Of a DNA stretch of 64,000 nt, positions 19,453-29,125 are shown piece by piece. The DNA lies in NCBI RefSeq assembly GCF_013074385.2, contig NZ_JABEYA020000016.1, positions 62,001 to 126,000 of the forward strand. The letters run 5' to 3'. The stretch is from Vibrio ostreicida. GTDB lineage: Bacteria; Pseudomonadota; Gammaproteobacteria; Enterobacterales; Vibrionaceae. The stretch's first letter is position 1. Every line of letters starts with the position of its first letter. The notes under the pieces are model-generated. The model saw only the letters and a list, made by a program, of their open reading frames with translations. It was not told the DNA's origin and searched no databases. Position numbers and translations under genes: made by a program.

Positions 19453-20495
19453 CGCGCCACCTGAAGAATCTCATCTAAGCTCGTCTCGCCATATTTTCCG
19501 ATAAAACGCACCTCATGCTCTAACTTCACATCGTATTCAGCCTCGACTGTCTGACGAACGAGAACAGCGAGCTGAACGATATCCGATGCGCTCGCCTGTC
19601 TCTTATTCACAATCACTAATGCCTGTTTAGGATGAACTTGCCCACCACCTACAACTGTCCCTTTCAATCCGCACTGTTCAATAAGCCAACCGGCGGCTAT
19701 CTTCATTCCATTTTGGGTTGGATAAGAGACCAAGTTTGGAAGCTTTGCCTTCAGCAAATCATGTTGTGCTTTAGACAGCACTGGATTTTTAAAAAAGCTA
19801 CCTGCGTTGCCGACTTTCTGTGGGTCGGGGAGTTTCTCCATCCTCACCTCAGAAACTCGTTGATAAATCTGCTGCGCCGTTACTGACTCTGGATCAAAGG
19901 ATTGGAGTGGGCCATAGGCAGTATTAGGGCGCCACGTCTTGGCAAGTTTAAGGCCAACAGCAACGATGACAACTTTTTGATAAAGCTGATGTTTAAAAAT
20001 AGAGTCGCGATAGCCAAACTGGCACTCAGATGCGGTCATACGCTCGATCTGATTATTCTCTAGATTTAAGACATCAACATATTCACATACATCCTTTAAC
20101 TCCATGCCGTAGGCACCAATGTTTTGAATCGGCGCGCTACCCACACAACCTGGAATCAAGGCTAAATTCTCTAAACCAGAATACTCTTGTTCGATCGACC
20201 AAAGCACCAATGACGGCCAGTCTTCACCAGCGTTAATGTGCAGATGCCAATCATGTTTAGATTCTGTCACCTGTTTACCCATGATTCTGTTTACAATGAC
20301 GACACCTTCAAACCTTTCTGTGAACAAGACATTACTTCCTCGTCCAAGTATTAACTTTGGTAATTCAAAATAATCAGAATGTTGGTATAACTGCTTCAGC
20401 TCTTCGATTGAGCTAACTTCAGCTAAGTAATCACAAGACTGTGGAAGAGAAAACGTATGGTAATGACTGAGGTCGGCATTCGAGAGTATTTGCAT
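19449..20495 (-). CDS. murB: UDP-N-acetylenolpyruvoylglucosamine reductase MurB
   Basis: MurB is the FAD enzyme that reduces the enolpyruvyl group to make UDP-MurNAc for peptidoglycan. The 348-residue protein shows the FAD-binding part (LILGRGSNVLF), NIGAYGMELKD and the YRDSIFK segment characteristic of type I MurB, plus the C-terminal GNAGSFFKNPV with the catalytic serine and AAGWLIEQCGLKG. E. coli MurB is 342 residues. It begins the murB-birA pair and is divergent from the GNAT gene. Confidence 0.96.
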   Translation of the reverse strand: MQILSNADLSHYHTFSLPQSCDYLAEVSSIEELKQLYQHSDYFELPKLILGRGSNVLFTERFEGVVIVNRIMGKQVTESKHDWHLHINAGEDWPSLVLWSIEQEYSGLENLALIPGCVGSAPIQNIGAYGMELKDVCEYVDVLNLENNQIERMTASECQFGYRDSIFKHQLYQKVVIVAVGLKLAKTWRPNTAYGPLQSFDPESVTAQQIYQRVSEVRMEKLPDPQKVGNAGSFFKNPVLSKAQHDLLKAKLPNLVSYPTQNGMKIAAGWLIEQCGLKGTVVGGGQVHPKQALVIVNKRQASASDIVQLAVLVRQTVEAEYDVKLEHEVRFIGKYGETSLDEILQVAR

Positions 20496-20554
20496 TGGCT
20501 TTCTTAGATAAACTAAACTTCGCCCATTCTAACTTATTTAAATGCTGGGTGATA

Positions 20555-20989
20555 ATGGACAAATTTACAATAGAAACTTTACCCCCAATGAAACTGCCTT
20601 TGGTGACTCGTTTATACAAAGCGCACTACCCATCAGGCAAAGCGAAAAAGGACGAGCTAACTATTGTTGGCTATTTAAATTCAAGTATCGTCGCGGTCGT
20701 TCGTTTCAGAACAATTGAAGAGTATAGATTGTTGACTGGAATGTTAGTCATTCCTGAACATCAAGGATATGGTCTAGGTCATCAGCTACTCAAGCATTGC
20801 CATTCCTATGAATTGAGAGAGGGTGATTTTTGCTTTTCATATAAGCACTTAATTTCACTCTACCAACAGTTCGATTTTCATACTGTTAGCAACAGCGAGC
20901 TACCAAACACGTTGCAAGCGTTGTTCACACGATATACCCGCAGTGGGAAGGCCCTCATTCCTATGCAATACAAAGGATATAGAAAGTAA
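20555..20989 (+). CDS. GNAT-family N-acetyltransferase
   Basis: A 144-residue single-domain acetyltransferase starting MDKFTIETLPPMKLPLVTRLY. The acetyl-CoA loop is visible as VIPEHQGYGLGHQLLKHC (Q-x-x-G-x-G pattern). The substrate is not evident. The ATG at 20555 was preferred to one at 20495, which would overlap the murB start region and add a tail unlike the family. It lies between murB and pssA, transcribed towards pssA. Confidence 0.78.
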   Translation: MDKFTIETLPPMKLPLVTRLYKAHYPSGKAKKDELTIVGYLNSSIVAVVRFRTIEEYRLLTGMLVIPEHQGYGLGHQLLKHCHSYELREGDFCFSYKHLISLYQQFDFHTVSNSELPNTLQALFTRYTRSGKALIPMQYKGYRK

Positions 20990-21085
20990 ACGCATTCACT
21001 TCTAACCTTTATCTGGATTACTATGCAGTTATCCGCGATTTTGCTAAACTCCTGATCCACTTTTTGCAAAGGTACTGCATCCACC

Positions 21086-22426
21086 ATGATGACAAACCGG
21101 AATTTATTCCAGCAACTTCCGACTTTGGCACAAGACCCGGCCCAATTTACGACGCTCTGCGACGCTCAAGATTTTAGAGGCCAACTAATTAAAGCCATTC
21201 AGGGAGCAAGCAAGCGAATTTATATTGTTGCGTTATATCTTGAGGATGATGAGGCCGGTCGGGAGATTTTAACCGAACTTTATCAGGCAAAGCAGCGCAA
21301 CCCTGGTCTAGAGATCAATGTCTGTGTTGATTGGCACCGAGCACAACGCGGCCTCATCGGTTCGGGATCAGGCTCTACAAACGCGACCATGTATCAGACA
21401 TTCGCTGATAGTCATCAACACAAGATTCCTGTGTATGGCGTTCCCGTTCGTGGACGAGAGGTATTCGGTGTACTTCACCTCAAAGGCTTTATCATTGATG
21501 ACACCGTCATCTACAGCGGAGCGAGCCTAAATAATATTTACTTAAGTTACAATGACAAATATAGATTTGATCGCTATCACATATTAGGTAACTCCACCTT
21601 AGCTGACAGCATGGTCAAATTTATTCAACAAGAGATTATTACTCATCCAGCAGTCAATGACTTAAACCTTGAAGATAGACCTTCAACAAAAGCCATAAAA
21701 TCCTCTATTAGGCAGCTTCGAGCTAGCTTAGAAAGGTCATCCTATCAATTTGAGTCACAACTGGTGTCAAAGGATCAGGTCGCCGTTACACCTTTGATCG
21801 GAGTAGGCAAGAAAAGAAATAAGCTTAACCAATGCATTGACCAACTTCTAGCTACAGCCAAAGCAGAAATATTTATCTGTACCCCTTATTTCAATCTTCC
21901 ACACAGCGTAGCAAAGCAAGTAAAAAGAGCCATCAAACGAGGTGTGAAAGTTACCATTGTCGTAGGAGATAAAACTGCAAATGATTTTTACATTCCACCT
22001 GAAGCCGAGTTTAAAACCATTGGTGGGCTACCTTATCTGTATGAACGGAACCTCCGCCAGTTCGCCAAAGCAAATGAAGCGAATATTGCGAGCCGAAATC
22101 TCTCTATTCATCTTTGGAAACATGATGACAACAGCTTTCACTTGAAAGGTGTTTGGGTTGATAAGCAATATATGTTAATCACGGGTAACAACCTGAACCC
22201 TAGAGCATGGAAACTCGACTTGGAAAACGCTATTTTGATTCAAGACAACCACCAACATCTTTGTCAACAATTCGAAAAAGAGGTGGCGAATATTCTTCAA
22301 CACACACAAATGATATGCACTTATAAGCAAATAGAAAAGTTTGAAGATTACCCGCTAGTTGTCAAAAAGTTAATGCGAAAAATCACCAGAGTCAAAGCAG
22401 ACAGCGTTTTAAAACAGATACTTTAA
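21086..22426 (+). CDS. pssA: CDP-diacylglycerol-serine O-phosphatidyltransferase PssA
   Basis: It makes phosphatidylserine, the precursor of phosphatidylethanolamine. The 446-residue product belongs to the phospholipase D-like type of PssA (451 in E. coli), with two HKD-type motifs: HLKGFIIDDTVIYSGASLNN near residue 133 and HLKGVWVDKQYMLITGNNLN near 353. Two ATG codons are adjacent at the start (MMTNRN); either may be used. It converges on the last gene of the polysaccharide locus with only 29 bases between stops and no clear terminator. Confidence 0.95.
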   Translation: MMTNRNLFQQLPTLAQDPAQFTTLCDAQDFRGQLIKAIQGASKRIYIVALYLEDDEAGREILTELYQAKQRNPGLEINVCVDWHRAQRGLIGSGSGSTNATMYQTFADSHQHKIPVYGVPVRGREVFGVLHLKGFIIDDTVIYSGASLNNIYLSYNDKYRFDRYHILGNSTLADSMVKFIQQEIITHPAVNDLNLEDRPSTKAIKSSIRQLRASLERSSYQFESQLVSKDQVAVTPLIGVGKKRNKLNQCIDQLLATAKAEIFICTPYFNLPHSVAKQVKRAIKRGVKVTIVVGDKTANDFYIPPEAEFKTIGGLPYLYERNLRQFAKANEANIASRNLSIHLWKHDDNSFHLKGVWVDKQYMLITGNNLNPRAWKLDLENAILIQDNHQHLCQQFEKEVANILQHTQMICTYKQIEKFEDYPLVVKKLMRKITRVKADSVLKQIL

Positions 22427-22455
22427 CAAACAACAGAAATAAGCCCTACCCATTA

Positions 22456-24393
22456 TTAATGAATAGTTTTTTCTTTGACGAGATCCTTGTCCTTGAGCTT
22501 CTGCCAAACTAGGTCGCCAATGCCATCGGTAGGGTTGAAGTCAGTAGGGGCATCAAGTAACAACTGCCTGATTTTCTCATGCTCAAAGTTGTGACACGCT
22601 CTATCAAGCTCATCAACCAAGGGTTGATACTCTTCAAGTGGCAAGTAGCGCTCATTTGCAGTCATTATCCTTGGATGTGCAGTGTCATTAACATTATCCC
22701 CAATGAGGAGTTCTTCAAACAATTTTTCTCCAGGACGAAGTCCCGAGAACTGAATTTCAATGTCCCCGAGTGGGTTGTCTTCGCTCTTTACCTCAAGACC
22801 GGAAAGCTTGATCAGGTTCTCAGCTAAATCAGTAATTCGTACAGGCTCTCCCATATCCAACACAAACACATCTCCACCTTTACCCATTGCCCCTGCTTGA
22901 ATAACGAGCTGAGCAGCCTCAGGAATTGTCATAAAATAACGTATGATGTCTTTATGGGTCACTGTCACTGGACCGCCACTTTCAATTTGTTTTTTAAACA
23001 AAGGGATAACGGAACCAGAGGAACCTAAAACATTGCCGAATCTCACCATGCAAAAGCGAGTCCCTTTTTCCCTGACATTTTCCTGCTCGGACAAAGCTTG
23101 CAATCCGAGTTCAGCCATACGTTTCGTCGTCCCCATAACATTCGTTGGACGAACTGCCTTATCAGTGGATATAAGTACAAAAGACTCGACACCCGCTTCT
23201 ATAGCCGCCTTCGCTGTATAGTAAGTACCAAATACATTGTTTCTCACCCCTTCAACTACATTGTATTCTACTAGAGGAACATGCTTGTATGCCGCTGCAT
23301 GATAAATCGTCTGAACATTAAAACTTTTCATTGTAGTTGCTAAACGATTCTCTTTTTGAACAGATCCAAGGAGTGGAATTATCTCTACTGCAAAGGAAGC
23401 TTTCTCTTGGTAAGCAGATAACTCTCGGTCTATCTGATATAAAGCGAATTCAGAAATTTCAAACAATACCAGCGCTTTTGGGCTTTGACTCATTATTTGC
23501 CGACATAACTCTGAACCAATAGAGCCGCCGGCCCCAGTCACCATAACCACTTTATTTCTGATGTTGGACTCCATTAATAAAGGTTGAGGTGACACAGGGT
23601 CTCGGCCGAGTAAATCTTCTATTGCAACATCTTTAAATTCATCAATTTTAGCTTTACCTTCCACGATATCCTTCATATCTGGAACAGTAAGCACTTCAGC
23701 AGACAAAGGTACCAATGAGTCTAATATCTCTTTACGGCGGGCTCTTGTGGCACTCGGGACTGCAAGTAAAATCTGGCTAACATTATGCTTATCAATCAAT
23801 TGTGAGGCTTTTTCAATATCACAAACATGGAGGCCCATTATCATCGTTTTCTCAAGAGTTTTATCGAGGTCAACGAAACCCACAACCTTGTGCGTTTCAG
23901 AGTTGCGTAATGCTAATGCTAGTTGACGTCCCGCAGAACCAGCACCATAGATAAGCACTCTTTTGCAACCTTTTGCACTAGCTTGATTAACCAAAACACG
24001 TACAACTAGCCTAGACCCTCCGCATAACAGACATAAAAAAGCGCCGTAAATGATAGGGATAGAACGAGGAATGGGGGCATCAACGTAAAAAGCCAAAACC
24101 GCAACGGACAATGCTGAAATAAATGTTCCTAAACTCACAACTGCTAGCGCGTGGAATGTGAGATAGCGTAATATTGCTCGGTACAAACCCAAGCGAGTAA
24201 AAGCAGTAATCGTAACAACTAAGGTCCCAGCAATAACAAATTGCACAACTTGACTATCAATTGGCATCACCGAACCAAGTCTAGACCAGTAAGCGATGTA
24301 AAATGATGCAATAACAAAAACAATATCTACAGCAACACTTATTAAACGTTTGTTGAAACGTGACAAATTCCAGATGAAGTTTAGATTAGCCAT
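22456..24393 (-). CDS. WbpM/CapD-type membrane UDP-sugar 4,6-dehydratase
   Basis: Family members convert UDP-GlcNAc to UDP-4-keto-6-deoxy-GlcNAc, the first step towards QuiNAc, FucNAc or bacillosamine. The 645-residue protein has an N-terminal membrane domain with about four helices (residues 15-130), a first Rossmann-like region (RVLIYGAGSAGRQLALAL) and a C-terminal catalytic SDR domain with VTGAGGSIGSELCRQI near 285, YHAAAYKHVPLVE and STDKAVRPTNVMGTTKRMAE, where methionine replaces the usual catalytic tyrosine as in WbpM-type enzymes. It is the last gene of the locus, after a matching epimerase/reductase and initiating transferase. Confidence 0.9.
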   Translation of the reverse strand: MANLNFIWNLSRFNKRLISVAVDIVFVIASFYIAYWSRLGSVMPIDSQVVQFVIAGTLVVTITAFTRLGLYRAILRYLTFHALAVVSLGTFISALSVAVLAFYVDAPIPRSIPIIYGAFLCLLCGGSRLVVRVLVNQASAKGCKRVLIYGAGSAGRQLALALRNSETHKVVGFVDLDKTLEKTMIMGLHVCDIEKASQLIDKHNVSQILLAVPSATRARRKEILDSLVPLSAEVLTVPDMKDIVEGKAKIDEFKDVAIEDLLGRDPVSPQPLLMESNIRNKVVMVTGAGGSIGSELCRQIMSQSPKALVLFEISEFALYQIDRELSAYQEKASFAVEIIPLLGSVQKENRLATTMKSFNVQTIYHAAAYKHVPLVEYNVVEGVRNNVFGTYYTAKAAIEAGVESFVLISTDKAVRPTNVMGTTKRMAELGLQALSEQENVREKGTRFCMVRFGNVLGSSGSVIPLFKKQIESGGPVTVTHKDIIRYFMTIPEAAQLVIQAGAMGKGGDVFVLDMGEPVRITDLAENLIKLSGLEVKSEDNPLGDIEIQFSGLRPGEKLFEELLIGDNVNDTAHPRIMTANERYLPLEEYQPLVDELDRACHNFEHEKIRQLLLDAPTDFNPTDGIGDLVWQKLKDKDLVKEKTIH

Positions 24394-24433
24394 AATACTC
24401 TCTTTGATACATCAATTTTCTACCTCAACACTC

Positions 24434-24982
24434 TCACTTTACAGCGTCCCCTCCTCCACTACCAGTAACTGTCTTGAGTATGTATTTAAGATAGGTGGTA
24501 ATCGTCAAATTTTCGATCATTTTTTTGTCTGTTTGCGCCAAAAGCTTTGGCTTAGACATATCTATATTTTGCACCTGAGCCAAACCCGTGATTCCTGGAA
24601 GGACATCATAAATCCTCAGAGCATCTCTCTCTGAAATAAGTTCTTTCTGGTTGAATAAATTGGGGCGGGGTCCGACGAGGCTCATTTCACCTTTTAGAAC
24701 GTTAATTAACTGAGGCAGTTCATCAAGTTTAGTTTTACGTAGAAATCCTCCCCATTTTGTAATGGCGGCAGTACTCGCTAAGTGGCTCGCTACGGACTCT
24801 GTATCGACAGACATAGTGCGAAATTTAACCAAATTAAATGGCTTCTTATGCATACCAACGCGTTTTTGCACAAAGACAGGCGAGCCAGTATCAACAAGAC
24901 CTATTAAATACACGAGGCCCAAAATAGGCCATAAAATAAGAAGTCCGATTAGAGCTGCCACAAAGTCAAATATTCGAATCAT
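24434..24982 (-). CDS. initiating sugar-1-phosphate (phosphoglycosyl) transferase, PglC/WcaJ-like
   Basis: It should transfer the first sugar-1-phosphate to undecaprenyl phosphate and so start repeat-unit assembly at the inner membrane. The 182-residue protein is the short monotopic form: one N-terminal hydrophobic re-entrant segment (FDFVAALIGLLILWPILG), then VFVQKRVG, FNLVKFRTM, TKLDELPQLINVLKGEM and SLVGPRPN with the family's conserved acidic and proline-arginine-proline residues. The ATG at 24982 has a GGGGG ribosome site and gives a 17-base overlap with the upstream gene; an earlier in-frame TTG is less likely. Confidence 0.92.
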   Translation of the reverse strand: MIRIFDFVAALIGLLILWPILGLVYLIGLVDTGSPVFVQKRVGMHKKPFNLVKFRTMSVDTESVASHLASTAAITKWGGFLRKTKLDELPQLINVLKGEMSLVGPRPNLFNQKELISERDALRIYDVLPGITGLAQVQNIDMSKPKLLAQTDKKMIENLTITTYLKYILKTVTGSGGGDAVK

Positions 24983-25886
24983 TTTTACCCCCAAAAGTCA
25001 AAGACATTGCTTGCTCCATTGTCAAAGGTGCTACCCAACCTAAATCATCAAGAGTATTCGTTGAGTCAACCTCTAAGTCTTGAATCAACTGTTTAGCCAT
25101 CATGGAACGTCCAGTCAAAGAAGCGAAAAGTTGGAGACATAATTTGGGTATGGGAAATTGCAAAAGGCCTTTGTTCAAACCTTTGGCAATAGCATCAGTG
25201 AACTGTCTGATTGAAACCCCCTGACCATCAGAGGCTAGAAAAATTTTTCCTCCGGCATTTGGGTGTTCAGTACACGTTATCAATAGATCCGCTAAATTTT
25301 GTACCGCTATAAAATCTCTTTTATTATCTATCAACCTAAAAGGTAATATCGGTACCTTTGAGACTAACTGGGTTAATAAACCAAAGTTACCAGGAGCATT
25401 TTTACCGTACACAAGTGTAGGCCGCACGACAACAAGCTCCATCCCTGTTTTTTCAGCTATCCTTTGTAAACCAAGCTCAGCATCCAATTTAGATTGTGTA
25501 TAATCATTGTGAGGAGAGGGTTGGTCTTTCCAGGAAAATGGCTCGCCACAAGTATAAGCGCCATTAACACCTATTGAACTTACGAAAACAAAACGTACAA
25601 CACCTGCATTAGCCGCTTGAATCGCAAGATTCAAAGAACCCTCAACATTGACGCTTCGATAATCATTTACCGACGCCCCCTTAGAGTGAGCTATACCGGC
25701 AAGATGAATAACTGTCTTAACACCATCGAAAGCGTTACCAAAGTTTGTATTTTTATCAAGTGTTTCAATGCATGAAAAGGGCGCTTTCTTATGATCGCTG
25801 TCCTTTCTGTATAGCGATTTAACTTTGCGATGAGACTTTAATATCTCTTTCCCAACAAAGCCGCTGGCTCCAGTCAACAAAATCAT
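24966..25886 (-). CDS. NAD-dependent epimerase/dehydratase, WbpV/GalE-like
   Basis: A 306-residue short-chain dehydrogenase with the nucleotide loop MILLTGASGFVGKEIL at its start, VIHLAGIAH, FVSSIGVNG and the YTQSK catalytic Y-x-x-x-K. In this position, just before the initiating transferase and a WbpM-type dehydratase, family members reduce or epimerise UDP-4-keto-6-deoxy-GlcNAc, so UDP-QuiNAc or UDP-FucNAc is the likely product. That is an inference from context; a simple 4-epimerase is the alternative. Its ATG overlaps the previous stop by one base (TAATG). Confidence 0.87.
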   Translation of the reverse strand: MILLTGASGFVGKEILKSHRKVKSLYRKDSDHKKAPFSCIETLDKNTNFGNAFDGVKTVIHLAGIAHSKGASVNDYRSVNVEGSLNLAIQAANAGVVRFVFVSSIGVNGAYTCGEPFSWKDQPSPHNDYTQSKLDAELGLQRIAEKTGMELVVVRPTLVYGKNAPGNFGLLTQLVSKVPILPFRLIDNKRDFIAVQNLADLLITCTEHPNAGGKIFLASDGQGVSIRQFTDAIAKGLNKGLLQFPIPKLCLQLFASLTGRSMMAKQLIQDLEVDSTNTLDDLGWVAPLTMEQAMSLTFGGKNDSNI

Positions 25887-26797
25887 TAGTCTCTCCCCAA
25901 AAAGCGCCTAACTGACAGTAACAACATAGCTACAGTAAAAATAACTTTGTCTCTTGTTCGCCTCCGGCATTTGTGCCCAATTAGTGATAACCTCAAAAAG
26001 TCTGCGGGACTGCCTGACCTTATAAGCTGAATAGGGTTTTCATGCTGTTCAAGGAATTGACTCTGGCTCTTTACTTTTTCTAAGGCTTGGCCATTTAAGA
26101 CCATTGCGGCGCGATTAATACTAGCTCTTATACCATTATTAGCACCTACGGCATTATTGTCATGTTGACGATATAGCACTAATGGCTCACTTCCAATGAC
26201 CCATTTATATTTCCTATCACGAGAAAAACTGTAACAAAACCAATCATGTAGCCACAGCTGACTAATATTATCTTTGTTAGAAATTAAAAAACTCTGAATC
26301 TCACACGCCAAAATTTGGTTGAGGACAAATGTGCAGCCGGGCCCTGCTGATTCAAATAGATAATCAAATTCTGATTGCGCATAGTCTTTTTTTATTAGTG
26401 ATTGTCTGCCATCTTCCCAAAATGCGGAAACACTACCAGAATACCCATACGCGTTTTTGGCTAGCATTAGCTCTATGGAGTAGTGTAACTTGTGAGGGAG
26501 CCAGATATCATCCTGATCAGAAAATGCAATATAGTCATAATTATTGAATTCAACGTTAATCAATAGGTTGAAAAAATTCTGGCCCGCACTACCGAAACTA
26601 GCCCCATAGGGGAGTAAGTAGACATTTGCTTTGCCCACATATTTAGATATGATGTCAAAACTGCCATCAATTGAAAGGTCTAAACTCACATAAACATCAA
26701 CCGAAACATCAAGCTGAAGCAGTATTGATTCCAGTTGCTCTTCCAAGAATTGTTCACCATTATACGCAGCCAGCAACACACATACTTTTGGAGCCAT
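25886..26797 (-). CDS. glycosyltransferase family 2
   Basis: A 303-residue GT-A enzyme. The N-terminus KVCVLLAAYNGEQFLEEQLES and the acidic YIAFSDQDDIWLPHKL (DxD-type metal site) place it among the rhamnosyltransferase-like GT2 enzymes; SAGPGCTFVLNQ and LHDWFCYSFSRDR are further family blocks. The ATG at 26797 follows the rmlC stop by two bases and is preferred to a GTG at 26812. Placed directly after rmlC, it may use dTDP-L-rhamnose, but this is only inferred. Confidence 0.88.
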   Translation of the reverse strand: MAPKVCVLLAAYNGEQFLEEQLESILLQLDVSVDVYVSLDLSIDGSFDIISKYVGKANVYLLPYGASFGSAGQNFFNLLINVEFNNYDYIAFSDQDDIWLPHKLHYSIELMLAKNAYGYSGSVSAFWEDGRQSLIKKDYAQSEFDYLFESAGPGCTFVLNQILACEIQSFLISNKDNISQLWLHDWFCYSFSRDRKYKWVIGSEPLVLYRQHDNNAVGANNGIRASINRAAMVLNGQALEKVKSQSQFLEQHENPIQLIRSGSPADFLRLSLIGHKCRRRTRDKVIFTVAMLLLSVRRFLGRD

Positions 26798-26799
26798 AT

Positions 26800-27348
26800 T
26801 TAAAGCCCACACTCATCGAGACTTAAACCATTACGATCTTTGACGGACAACGTTGGTATCATATTAAGCTCTAGCGGCCAACTAATGTTAAGACTCGGGT
26901 CATCCCAAGCTATCGACACCTCTGAATTCGGGTTATAGTAATCTGTGCACTTATATACAAATTCTGCTTCTTCACTAGTTACAAAGAAACCATGAGCAAA
27001 ACCTTCTGGAATCCATAATTGACGCTTGTTTTTATCCGAGAGATATTCTCCGACCCAATGTCCATAGGTAGCCGAACCACGCCTGATATCTACAGCAACA
27101 TCATACACCTCACCAGAAATGACACGGACGAGTTTGCCTTGAGTATTTTCACTTTGATAATGTAAACCACGTAAAATACCTTTCTTCGATTTTGAATGAT
27201 TATCTTGAACAAAAACTGTTGATTTTCCAGCAACAAGTTCATCAAATTTCTTTTGCTGCCACGTTTCCATAAAAAATCCACGTTCATCACCGAAAAGAGT
27301 GGGTTCAATGATTTTTACTTCAGCAATATTAGTGTCAATTACTTTCAT
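26800..27348 (-). CDS. rmlC: dTDP-4-dehydrorhamnose 3,5-epimerase RmlC
   Basis: Third enzyme of dTDP-L-rhamnose synthesis, a cupin-fold double epimerase. The ATG at 27348 gives 182 residues, the usual size, starting MKVIDTNIAEVKIIEP; the longer start at 27375 would overlap rmlD. Motifs: FGDERGFFMETWQ, VQDNHSKSKKGILRGLHYQ with the catalytic histidine, VDIRRGSATYGHW and IPEGFAHGF. The gene order rmlB-A-D-C is contiguous. Confidence 0.96.
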   Translation of the reverse strand: MKVIDTNIAEVKIIEPTLFGDERGFFMETWQQKKFDELVAGKSTVFVQDNHSKSKKGILRGLHYQSENTQGKLVRVISGEVYDVAVDIRRGSATYGHWVGEYLSDKNKRQLWIPEGFAHGFFVTSEEAEFVYKCTDYYNPNSEVSIAWDDPSLNISWPLELNMIPTLSVKDRNGLSLDECGL

Positions 27349-27349
27349 T

Positions 27350-28234
27350 CTATGACCTTGTGTAAATTTGAACATTATCTAATGCAGACTTCCAGTCACT
27401 TGCTTTTATCGAGAAGGCTCTTTCAATTTTATCAGTACTCAATTTTGAACTAACTGGCCGTTTGGCTGGTGTCGGAAATTGTTCCGTAGTGATATTCTTC
27501 AAAGTGGGTGTTGCCGTGAAGATTCCCAACTTTTTGGCTTTAGAAAAAATAGTTTGTGCAAACTCAAACCAGCTAACGTGAGGCAAACCTGAGAAGTGGT
27601 AGATACCATATTCAACATCTTTATCATATATCTCTTTATCAGCAATTCTTATCAAGGTTGAGGCAATATCTCCAGCATAAGTGGGCCCTCCAAATTGATC
27701 ACCGACAATACTTAGGCAATCATTTTTTTCGGCCAAGCGACACATTGTTTTGACAAAGTTATTGCCTTTCTCTCCAAAAACCCACGCTGTACGCAGAATA
27801 ATATGCTTATCGCATTCTTCTATTACCGCTTGTTCTCCAGCGAGTTTGCTTTTACCATAAATACCCTGAGGGTTTGTTTCATCAGTTTCCAGATGCTCAA
27901 TATCCATATTTCCTTCAAACACATAGTCTGTTGAAATATGGATCAAAGTAACGTCCAACGTCTGCGCCATTTTTGCCAAATATTTAGGCCCTTTGGCATT
28001 CACCGCATAGGCTAGTTCAAGTTCCTGTTCTGCTTTATCGACAGCCGTATAAGCTGCACAATTTATAATGACATCAGGGCTGAACTTTAACACCGCTTCA
28101 CGAACAGAATCCGGGTTGGTCACATCCAAACCTTCTTTATCAAGAACAAGTAGTGTTACATCTGGCCTATGTGAAAGCTGCTCTGATACACAATAGCCCA
28201 CTTGACCGTTGCCTCCAGTAACAAGAACACGCAT
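27350..28234 (-). CDS. rmlD: dTDP-4-dehydrorhamnose reductase RmlD
   Basis: Final step of dTDP-L-rhamnose synthesis. The 294-residue SDR enzyme shows VTGGNGQVGYCV at the start, VINCAAYTAVDKAE, HISTDYVFEG and the catalytic YGKSKLAGE. It overlaps rmlA by one base (TAATG) and is followed one base later by rmlC, so the four rml genes form a tight unit. Confidence 0.96.
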   Translation of the reverse strand: MRVLVTGGNGQVGYCVSEQLSHRPDVTLLVLDKEGLDVTNPDSVREAVLKFSPDVIINCAAYTAVDKAEQELELAYAVNAKGPKYLAKMAQTLDVTLIHISTDYVFEGNMDIEHLETDETNPQGIYGKSKLAGEQAVIEECDKHIILRTAWVFGEKGNNFVKTMCRLAEKNDCLSIVGDQFGGPTYAGDIASTLIRIADKEIYDKDVEYGIYHFSGLPHVSWFEFAQTIFSKAKKLGIFTATPTLKNITTEQFPTPAKRPVSSKLSTDKIERAFSIKASDWKSALDNVQIYTRS

Positions 28235-29121
28235 TAATAGCCCTCTTTAATCTGTTGATCCGATACCAGACGCATTAAATACTGGCCATATTCATTTTTT
28301 ATCATGCGTTGAGCAAGATCCACCACGTTCTCAGTTGAAAGCCATCCATTTCGCCAAGCTACCTCTTCCAAACAAGCAACTTTTAAGCCTTGAACATTCT
28401 CAATAGTTTGGACAAACGAAGAAGCCTCATGAAGGCTTTCATGCGTACCTGTATCTAACCACGCAAACCCCCTCCCTAATAATTCAACGCTCAAGGAACT
28501 ATCTTCGAGATACATTTGATTAATCGAAGTAATTTCTAATTCACCTCGTGCTGAAGGTTTCACTTTTTTTGCAAACTCTACAACTCGATTATCATAGAAA
28601 TAGAGGCCTGTTACGGCATAATTTGACTTAGGTACCATCGGTTTTTCTTCGATAGAAACTGCTTTCATATTCGTATCAAATTCAACTACACCAAAGCGCT
28701 CAGGGTCTTTTACTTGGTAACCAAAAATCGTAGCTCCATTCTCTTTAGAAGCCGCATTTTGTAGCGTTTGTGAGAAAGATTGCCCATAAAAAATGTTATC
28801 CCCCAGCACTAGGCAGACAGAGTCCCCATCTATAAAACTCTCACCAATAGTAAAGGCTTGTGCTAGACCTTCAGGGCTATTTTGAACCGCATAAGTCAGA
28901 TTAATACCATAAGCAGAACCATCACCTAACAAACGTTTAAATCCAATATTATCCTCAGGTGTTGTGATCACCAAAATATCTCTGATCCCAGCTAGCATCA
29001 ATGTAGATATAGGGTAAAACACCATAGGTTTATCATAAATAGGGAGTAGTTGTTTAGACACTCCCCGAGTCAAAGGATAGAGTCGTGTTCCAGAACCTCC
29101 AGCAAGGACGATACCTTTCAT
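28234..29121 (-). CDS. rmlA: glucose-1-phosphate thymidylyltransferase RmlA
   Basis: It makes dTDP-glucose, the entry step for L-rhamnose, and is feedback-controlled by dTDP-rhamnose in the family. The 295-residue protein has the nucleotidyltransferase signature [46 protein letters not shown] and [10 protein letters not shown]. The length and motifs are those of a standard RmlA. Confidence 0.97.
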   Translation of the reverse strand: MKGIVLAGGSGTRLYPLTRGVSKQLLPIYDKPMVFYPISTLMLAGIRDILVITTPEDNIGFKRLLGDGSAYGINLTYAVQNSPEGLAQAFTIGESFIDGDSVCLVLGDNIFYGQSFSQTLQNAASKENGATIFGYQVKDPERFGVVEFDTNMKAVSIEEKPMVPKSNYAVTGLYFYDNRVVEFAKKVKPSARGELEITSINQMYLEDSSLSVELLGRGFAWLDTGTHESLHEASSFVQTIENVQGLKVACLEEVAWRNGWLSTENVVDLAQRMIKNEYGQYLMRLVSDQQIKEGY

Positions 29122-29125
29122 TACA

